Of a DNA stretch of 64,000 bases, positions 56,485 through 64,000 are shown piece by piece. This stretch comes from Amphiura filiformis. Lineage: Eukaryota; Echinodermata; Ophiuroidea; Amphilepidida; Amphiuridae. Made by a program: the position numbers and the translations under genes. Below the pieces are notes generated by a model, which ran no database searches, was not told the DNA's origin, and saw only the letters and a list, made by a program, of their open reading frames with translations. Position 1 is the stretch's first letter; the number at the start of each line of letters is the position of its first letter. The stretch covers positions 38,337,795 to 38,401,794 of the forward strand of contig NC_092640.1 of assembly GCF_039555335.1 (NCBI RefSeq). The letters are read 5' to 3'.

Positions 56485-59400
56485 CTGCAAAATATAGCAA
56501 ACATGTAAAGAAAGGAGATTAGTCATTACAAATAAATAATAAATATATTTTAGATTTTTATAGCGCCTTTAAGAGGACTTTTTTTAGAGGACTCAAAGCG
56601 CTAAAACTTCGCTGCCATGGTGAACCATCACAATCAGATCGCATCAACGAGGCCGCTTTTCTGTGCAGCTCCCCAAATTCCATAGGGTAAAGGAAGTTTT
56701 TGATAACCAAACAACTAATCACCGATTTTTGAAAGCAGGAAGAAACCGGAGATCCCGGAGAAAACCTGCGAGAGCGAGCACGGAATCAGGATAAACCAAG
56801 TGTGCATACAGTCCTTGGGGACGGCCGGGCTTGAACCCGGGACCTCGGTGGTGCAAGGCGAGGGAGCTATCGCTGCGCAAACTTGCTCTCTCTAAAACGA
56901 GCACTTCAAATAAAAGAAATGCATGGTGTACATGTATAGCCAGATGTTTTTAAAAGCTTTCTACTTTTAATTTTAAGGAATTTGGGTACTCACATGTACT
57001 TCTTCCATTGCCATATAAATATAGCAAGCACTATGAGTACTAGGTTTAAACAAAGAAATACCCCAATTATGATACCTGCAAAAAATACAGAACATTATTA
57101 GCATAATAACAAAATCTTGTTTGGACGGATAAAATAACGTAAATATAAAGGAACAGCCCGCCTTAAAACTTATACAATTTAAGTAATACATCTATAAGCT
57201 TATAATAATTTCCATGCAAGTTATATTCGTAAATTGTGAATGGGTGAAACCTTCATAATCAAAAATAACGCAACGGTTAATGTATTGGGCGAAACAGCCA
57301 TGAACATGCCAAAACGTCGTTTTCGGTACCTCAAACTCAAAGATGTTGTTGGTCAATTTAATAATACCCTTAACATTTCTATAATTATTTTATGTTTTTA
57401 GTACGTACATGGCTTTGTTTTTTAAAACAAGCAAAAAGCAAGTTTACTATCATAAACTGACATTAAAAATAGGAAACAATTATGGCAACAAAAGGCACAT
57501 TGCTTAGAAAGGAGTTGAGGTCATATACGAGGGTCGGTCAGTATATGTAATGACAGCAGACAGGTGACCTTTGACTCCATATATTGCAATATTTGGATGG
57601 AATTTCTTTCTGATCACAAAAAGACTACCATTGTCTTTGAAACATTATGTGTAAATGATAGCATAATATGATTACATAACAGCATTAGCATAAAATCAAC
57701 AGACTAGGGACACTGCCAAATCACGCGAAAAGGCGGGCCTTTTAAATTACAAGATAACAGCAAAGGTACATGGTGTATATGGTTAGTTTTGGACATGAAG
57801 GGAAGCAATGTCTATTCTGCCAAAATGAAACAGAATAAAATATAATGACTGGTCACATGTAAGAGGTATATTACTCAGTACGAGGTTATCTGATTAGGCA
57901 AATCAAACAACAATCTGCGCATGTGTAGTTGGGATGACCGATACACCATGCTGGAAATGAATGAAAATTGCATAATCACATGTAAATAGGGCTAAAAATA
58001 TTACAAAATGATATCTTAATTCATACGATTTTTATGGATGAACTTAACCTCGGTCAAATGAACAGAAATTTAAGAAAATAAATTTCTCATTCCAACGATG
58101 ATCTTTCTCTCATCTCTCATATCATAATTTATTTTAATCACGATTTCATATATTTTCTAGGGAGATTTCGGTTTAATTATTTGTGGATTAGTCAACAGAA
58201 CTGCCAGATAATAACGTTTGTTATTGTTGGCAATATCAAAATGTTTATAGATATAAAAACCTTGTTTTTGTCAAAAATAACACATATAATTTTGACCACA
58301 CATAATTAATAGACTAAAACCTATCCAGCCCAACAAAGATGGTTTTGTGAGCTGAAAGTTTATGTTGTACTACTATTCCAAAAGCCAGCACTCTCCATAT
58401 TGTAATTCCTGAGAAAATCTAATATACAACACTATCTCATTTTAGCTCTTGTTTTACTTAACCAAAAAAGACTCATTTTCAGTCAGTGACAACAGACTAT
58501 TGATCTTATGCTAATACTTTTATGTAATCTAGTGTTTACATGTCTTTTTGAAAGACAAAGGTGATCCTGTGTAATATACTGGGGTACCCAAAAAGGTGGT
58601 TTTGTTACATTTTGATGTGCAGCTTGGATTTCAAAACACTGTCTCTTGAGTATTCCTTCACTTAGAAGATTCAATTAGGTCTTAACTTGAGGCTAATTTA
58701 TTCTATATTACTCTTGTTTTTAACCTGTTTTAAAATAATTTTTTTTAATATTTTCTTATGACGTTTGGCATGAAATGTGCCAAGGGTGGTTGGAGATTAA
58801 GAGGAGGAGGATTAGGAGGAGGGATTCGTATCGTAAATTTGATCTAAAACCCCCATTAAAAATTTGAATCTAGTAAAAAAAATGTCTAAATGAAGTCCCA
58901 GACATCTAAACCAAGTAAATAAATACAGAAGGTCATTTAAAAGACTAATACTTGCTCATAATGATTGTAAATGTGGAAAAAAGAGGTGGGGTTAAATCCC
59001 ACCAACTTTGTGATCGGTTTGCCCACACTGTCGCATTTTTTAACCGATTTCCATAAAAAGAAGTGTCAAAATGCTAAGGAGGATGAACCACTTCAAATGA
59101 GACGTGTAGGTAAAATGTTTGAAACATTTCATTTTTTACTATGTAACACAAAGGTACCCCAGGTTGTGACACAGGACCAGGTACATTGTTTATTTTTAAC
59201 TTCCAGATTTTTTTCTACACTTATTGTGTACAAAAGTATGTATGGTTTAAATAATTTCAAATTTTTCTAGCTGTTCCAGACTCTCCGTTCGCCAAAAAAA
59301 GACACATTCTTAGGCCTGAATTGAGATCATAGAGAAATGCCATGAACATAATCCATATATGGGGTTACAAGTCAACAATCATTACATACTGACCGACCCT

Positions 59401-62400
59401 TACACATTACCCTGATCATAACGATTCAGAAAAAAATATGGTTTGTTCAATCTGAGATATTATATGGTTCTTGATTTATAAGCAAAAGGGTCAAGGGTCG
59501 CATATTGGACTCCACAGATGTTAAAACCTAAAAGATGATCAGATTGTAATAAAAATGGTCTCCAATTGTACGATTTTTGATACCAATTCAGGTAAAGAAT
59601 AGTTTACATCATCTAGGATCTCTCGTTACATATGTAACCAGGTAAAAGAATATGACCGATGATATTTTAGCTTATAATTCGAGAACTATTACGCCTGTCG
59701 ATAGGCAAAACTATACTTTTTCTGAATCGTTATCAGAATTAGCAGAGTCTCTCTCACTTAATACAGTCTGCCTCCCCCTCGTTTTCTTTTTATTAACATT
59801 TATTTTATTCATATTAACATGATAAACCTACCAAGTCTTTTGCTACTGTCATGACTGTCGCATTCACCAACGTTAACTGTTTCTGTGTATAAACAGGAAT
59901 CAATAAATATTTGAATTTTATTATAAAGGTTATAACAAAAAAATTATACAATTTAAAAAATAGTATTAGGCAAATCCATGGAGCTAATTTCTCTACTTAA
60001 GTAGAGAAATTACATTTCATGTAAAATGTCATATTTTGTCTTTAATACACGGCTTTCGGCTCAGCCATTTACAGGCTATGTTAGCACGGCTATGCTATAC
60101 TAACAGAGGTGCAAACAACTGAATTTTGACGATTTTGATGATTTCCGATCATCGCATATATTAATTTGTGTCTCGCATTGTCTTACGCCCTGCTAGGGAG
60201 AGGCATATAGGCCGCCTCCTTCTTCATTATTTAATAATATAATTGGCCGCTGAGACACAATGAGAGAGTTATCTTGGGGACTTAAGTTGAGATTGCCCGA
60301 GTACCGACTTTGAACTCAGGTAGTACAGTGGTAAAACTCTTGACCGGTAATCCAGCGACCGGGGTTCAATCCCCGCTGAGTCCGGTTTTTTCTCTCTCAA
60401 TATTTTCATATGTCAGTTTGCTCGAGCCCCAAACTAGTCATTAAACTTATAATTTCTCGGGCTTGCATCGCTTATTTCCGATCCTCGCATATATTTGTGT
60501 TTCGCATTGTCTTATGCCCTGCTAGGTTGAAGCATATAGGACGCCTCCTTCTTCATTATTTTTATGATTTGTATGAATGGTCTGTCTGAAGAGGAAACTA
60601 GAAAGTAACAGAATGAAGAAAAAAAAGCAAGGAAAAGAAAGACTTCTCCCAACAAATCAATTGTACAATTTTGCTCTTATCGAGAAATAACGAACAGGAT
60701 AAATTGGTAATTCTTATTCCGTGCCCCGATATAAAGGCTGCAGTTCTTTCACTCATTTTTTTTTGGATAAAATGACACATAGCCTATTCATATAACCTAC
60801 CGATTATTTCGGGACTGTAGCCATCGTCAACTTCTTCTGTATGTAACGGAAAAAATAATATTTAAATTGTATTAGAGGCTGTGCAATAATTATGAGCCCC
60901 CCCCGGGGTAAAATTTCCAAAAAACGCTCCCCTCTCGGCCTGCCAAAAAAGCTTGCCCCTCCCACCCCGCCACAAAATTTCTCCCCCCTTTACACATGCC
61001 AAATTTTTGGGATCCCAATTTGCAAACCTTGAATGGTCTAGATATATGTTGCGCGCGCAGCGAGCAGAAAAATTTGCATATTAAAGCTTTTCCGTACTGT
61101 TTTCCTAAGCTTTTTAGAGCGTCTTATTTAAAAGGCGCCCCATGTATGTGTGCCAAAAATCGCTTGCCTCCCCCTCTCGGCTGGCCAAAAAATGTTTGTC
61201 CCTCCCCTTTCAGCCCACCAAACATTTATTGTCCCCCCCAATTTTACCCCCCCCCGGCTCATAATTATTGCACAGCAATGGGTCAAAGAAACAAACTTAA
61301 CCGTTTCATAGTTTAGAATTTAATGCAATATAATATGTTAATTTATAACAAAATGTTCGCCATTTATTTCTCCTGATTGTGTCACAGCTTTAAAAATGTA
61401 ATGTTCGATTTTCAATAAAGATATATTTTCCCACAAAATGTTAGTTTTCATATGGTGGCCAATTAGAAGGAGCCAAAATGAGCATTTCGACAAACCGTCA
61501 AGCAAGTGAATATTTTATAATGCACACGAGACAAGTTGATAAACAAAGAACAATAACACGTACCCAACGAACACTAACAAACTTATAAATTATGTACAAT
61601 GTTTGTTCATCACATGTCTACAGTTAAAGGCCCATTCAGTGATTTGCTCATCCGGACGATGGTAAAAATCATCAGAATTCAGATTTGGTACCTTTGTCAT
61701 TGTCATAGATGTACTAACATAGCCTGCGAGTGGTTCAGCCGAAAGCCGTGTTTTTAAGACAAAATAAGACATTTTACATAAATCTGTAATTTAGATACTG
61801 ACAGTATGGGGCTTCAACTTCGTCAGTACTGCTGTTTTCTTCGTTTTTTGCCAAATTTGTCGTTTCAAAAATACCAAATGACAATTTGAATGACTATCCT
61901 TCACCTTTAAGCAATTTGTAAACAATTTTAATTTTGTCACACTTTCGCTGGGATCACTGAATGGTTCTTTAATGTGGTCTTGAATTCTGACAAAGGTCTA
62001 GATTCTGAATTAACCTACCGATTATTTCGGGACTTTCGGCTTCGTCATCTTTTTCTGTATGTAACGGAAAATAGTATATTTAAATTGTATTATACGTTAT
62101 GACTGCGTTAGCAATGGGTCAAAGAAACAAACTTAACCATTAGCAATTTCATATTATTTTTATTAATTTAAATTATTTAATGCAATAAAATATGTTAATT
62201 TACAGTGGCGACACCATGAATTTGGGGGGGGGGGGGGAGGGGGAAAAGTAAATTTCAGGGAGGCAAATTGAAGTTAATTGCCTCAAAAAGTGGAAATTTG
62301 CGTAATTTTGAGCTATTTATCTCAAAAGTGGAGTGGGCGGGCAAGAAAAATATTGGGGTGGGGGAATGCCCCCGTAGCGCCGCCACTGTTAATTTATAAC

Positions 62401-64000
62401 AAAATGTTCACCATTTATTCCTCTTGATTGTGTCACATACAGCTTTAAAAAGTAATGTTCAAGTTGCAATAAATATACATTTTCCCACAAAATGTTAGTT
62501 TTCATATGGTGGCCAGTTAAAAGGAGCCAAATTCAGCATTACGTAAATGGACAAACCGTCAAGCATAATACACACGAGATAAGTTGACAAACAAAGAATA
62601 ATAACACGTACCCAAAGAACACTAACAAATTTATAAATGTACAGTGTTTATTTTATCACATTTCTACAGTTAATATGGTCTAGAACTCTGACAAAGGTTT
62701 AGATTCTGAAATAACCTACCGATTATTTCGGGACTGTCGCCATCGTCATCTTTTTCTGTATGTAATGGAAAATAGTATATTTAAATTGCATTCTCCGTTA
62801 TGACTGCCTTAGCAATGGGTCAAAGAAACAAACTTAACAGTTAGCAATTTCATAATTTAAAATTATTTAATGCAATAAAATATGTTAATTTACAGTGGCG
62901 ACACCAGGATTTGGGGGGTGGGGGAATGGGAAAAAAGTAAATTTCAGGGAGGCAAATTTTGCGCAAAGTTAATTGCCTCAAAAAGTGGAAATTTGCGTAA
63001 TTTTGGGATATTTAACTCAAAAGTAAAGGGGGGGGGCAAGAAAAATATTGGGGGTACCCCGTAGCGCCGCCACTGTTAATTTATAACAAAATGTTCGACA
63101 TTTATTTCTCTTGATTCGGTGTCACATACCTAACAGAGGTCTAGCAGTCTGGCAAAGGTTTAGAATTCTAACATTTTCTTGGCATTGAAACAGGTTAAAT
63201 GTTGACAACGTAGAATTCTAACATTTTCTTGGCATTGAAACAGGTTAAATGTTGACAACGGTCTAGCTTTCTAAAATTTCTGACGATAGTCTAAAATTCT
63301 GACAAAGGGCAAAAACAGGGAAGAACAACCCAATATCGAACAAAAGAAGGCGTGCTTTAAAACTTTTAGATCTTTTTGGGCAAAATGTATTTCTTCAATA
63401 TGAAATAAAGGGTAAAAATTTTAAATGACGAACCGCTTTTCCTCCCTGCTACATACACTTTAAGTACACATCATTAGATATCAATATTGTTTATTATTTA
63501 ATATCAGAAGGACGTTCCTCGTATTCAGAATCAATGTAATTTGATGTATTGATGTGCATTCATCCAGGTCCCACACCGGGGTCCCACAAAACATACTGTT
63601 CAAACGTTGCTATCCGATCCCTTAATATTAAACATAATTTACTGTATGACCCTTTATCACTTTCATCTTATCTGACCCGACTTACAACACGTCCATTTTT
63701 GTTCTTTGTCAGCATTTGAGACGTTCATCAGAATTTGTCAGCAAAAAGTATGACGTTTCTGATCCAAAGCTTTTATTTACAACTATGGCGGCGTCTTCAA
63801 AAAAACTATTGTTTTTAACACTTGGGTACTCCCAATGCAGTTTTCTAAAGCAATTTACCTTTATGACCTTTGCATTCTCGAATTGTAGCACCATTCCAAA
63901 TAAACTCATTAGTAGATGTTCCCATAACACATTGGATAGCCGTGGCGTTCACTGGTTTCATTCCTTGGTCGCATTCAAATGCGCTGAACATGTCTCCAAA
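55620..64000 (-). CDS. CCP-containing type I transmembrane receptor, 3' part of gene
   Basis: Minus-strand exons: CCP 64000-63868 (cut by the window end), stalk 62755-62720, 62054-62019, 60836-60801 and 59882-59832, transmembrane 57075-56994, tail 56484-55620. All splice sites are GT-AG. Stalk exons are phase 1-1 and the transmembrane exon is phase 1-2, the same scheme as the plus-strand receptor. The CCP shares the I-Q-C-V-M-G core with that gene. Upstream SRCR or WSC exons would lie to the right of the window. Using one or several stalk exons keeps the frame, so splice forms of different stalk length are possible. The tail is long, acidic and Ser/Asn/Glu-rich, unlike the tyrosine-bearing tail of its neighbour. 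Confidence 0.8.
56525..56905 (-). mobile_element. tRNA-derived SINE in receptor 2 intron
   Basis: On the reverse strand, a tRNA-like head has tttgcgcagcgatagctc (A box) and gaggtcccgggttcaagccc (B box). A body with a ccggagatcccggag-like word on the plus strand follows, then a 3' tail containing ggcgctataaaaatc, similar to the tails of SINEs mobilised by L2/CR1-type LINEs. Confidence 0.7.
56994..57075 (-). CDS. Receptor 2 transmembrane exon
   Basis: Encodes IIIGVFLCLNLVLIVLAIFI followed by WQWKKY, a membrane helix with a basic cytosolic end. The acceptor is at ctgca (57076-57080) and the donor gtgagt is at 56988-56993. Confidence 0.85.
57531..59399. repeat. Fold-back element, 1.9 kb, in receptor 2 intron
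   Basis: Ends gggtcggtcagtat and atactgaccgaccc, then atgtaatga/tcattacat. Inner arms pair around ggggtaccc (58581 with 59150). No transposase frame is seen. Confidence 0.65.
59832..59882 (-). CDS. Receptor 2 stalk exon d (51 nt)
   Basis: Encodes ETVNVGECDSHDSSKRL with phase 1 ends between acacag and gtaggt. It is the stalk exon nearest the membrane and differs from the three duplicated ones, with a Cys that might allow dimerisation. Confidence 0.65.
60312..60383 (+). tRNA. tRNA-Thr-like (GGU) sequence, likely pseudogene
   Basis: Acceptor gaactca/tgagtcc, D arm agt/act, anticodon stem cttga/tccag and loop ccggtaa with GGT, T arm cggggttcaatccccg, then a T6 run. Position 33 is C in place of the invariant T, the T loop is one base short and stems have mismatches. 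Similar gcatatttgtgtctcgcattgtcttac sequences flank it on both sides, so it may sit in a duplicated repeat. Confidence 0.45.
60801..60836 (-). CDS. Receptor 2 stalk exon c (36 nt)
   Basis: Encodes EEVDDGYSPEII between tacag and gtaggt, phase 1 at both ends. Same length and ending as exons a and b. Confidence 0.7.
60880..61274. repeat. MITE in stalk exon c unit
   Basis: Ends tgtgcaataattatgagcc and ggctcataattattgcaca, with C-rich stretches inside. Absent at the equivalent position of units a and b, so it inserted after duplication. Confidence 0.8.
62019..62054 (-). CDS. Receptor 2 stalk exon b (36 nt)
   Basis: Encodes EKDDEAESPEII between tacag and gtaggt, phase 1 at both ends. Its flanks are near-identical to those of exon a. 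Confidence 0.7.
62203..62388. repeat. hAT-like MITE, unit b
   Basis: Ends cagtggcg and cgccactg. The 8-bp target duplication ttaattta flanks it (62195-62202, 62389-62396). Unit c shows the empty site (61338-61345). Confidence 0.85.
62720..62755 (-). CDS. Receptor 2 stalk exon a (36 nt)
   Basis: Encodes EKDDDGDSPEII between tacag and gtaggt, phase 1 at both ends. It is the first stalk exon in transcription order. Confidence 0.7.
62893..63075. repeat. hAT-like MITE, unit a
   Basis: Same element and same ttaattta duplication (62885-62892, 63076-63083) as in unit b, so it was copied with the exon unit. Confidence 0.85.
63165..63262. repeat. 47-bp tandem duplication
   Basis: tagaattctaacattttctt through gttaaatgttgacaacg occurs twice without mismatch, indicating a recent event. 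Confidence 0.85.
63868..64000 (-). CDS. Receptor 2 CCP/sushi exon, partial
   Basis: The visible part encodes GDMFSAFECDQGMKPVN, AIQCVMG, W-N-G and IRECK, ending at a gtcata donor in phase 1. C-x(n)-C, W and the final C fit the second half of a CCP domain. The first Cys lies beyond the window. Confidence 0.8.

Overview
This is an AT-rich, intron- and repeat-rich animal genomic window. The genes with SRCR, WSC and CCP domains, the dense fold-back transposons and the absence of bacterial-style operons suggest a marine deuterostome, probably an ambulacrarian such as an echinoderm. The species is an inference. Exons were built by hand from open frames, splice sites and intron phase.

Left part (1-36 kb): a tandem duplication of a gene encoding a tubulin-tyrosine-ligase-like (TTLL) protein, read on the minus strand. 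Copy A has exon 1 at 35.6-35.8 kb, exon 2 at 28.6-30.1 kb and exons 3-8 between 27.6 and 22.6 kb. Copy B has exon 1 at 21.1-21.3 kb and exon 2 at 6.7-6.9 kb, and its remaining exons would lie left of the window. The two copies share intron sequence, and each acts as an empty site for transposons in the other. This defines a 6.1-kb inverted-repeat element (524-6662), an 8.2-kb element (10125-18370), a 1.3-kb element that splits exon 2 of copy A (28695-30006) and a 5'-truncated LINE (30580-33413). The 8.2-kb element holds a second 3.6-kb element (14125-17729). The two carry complementary halves of one transposon protein family, ending in an XPG/PIN-like nuclease region and a Cys-rich tail. The LINE itself contains an 861-bp MITE.

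Middle (38-48 kb): a complete ten-exon plus-strand gene for a predicted 557-residue type I membrane protein: signal peptide, two SRCR domains, WSC domain, CCP/sushi domain, one transmembrane helix and a cytoplasmic tail with tyrosine motifs.

Right part (48-64 kb): a 4.6-kb GGCC-ended fold-back element with a 380-bp tandem array and a tRNA-Thr-like gene. It is followed by a minus-strand relative of the SRCR gene (55620 to beyond 64000) with a CCP exon, four small stalk exons (three of them tandem duplicates), a transmembrane exon and a long acidic tail exon. The two receptor genes converge tail to tail and probably belong to one lineage-specific receptor family.
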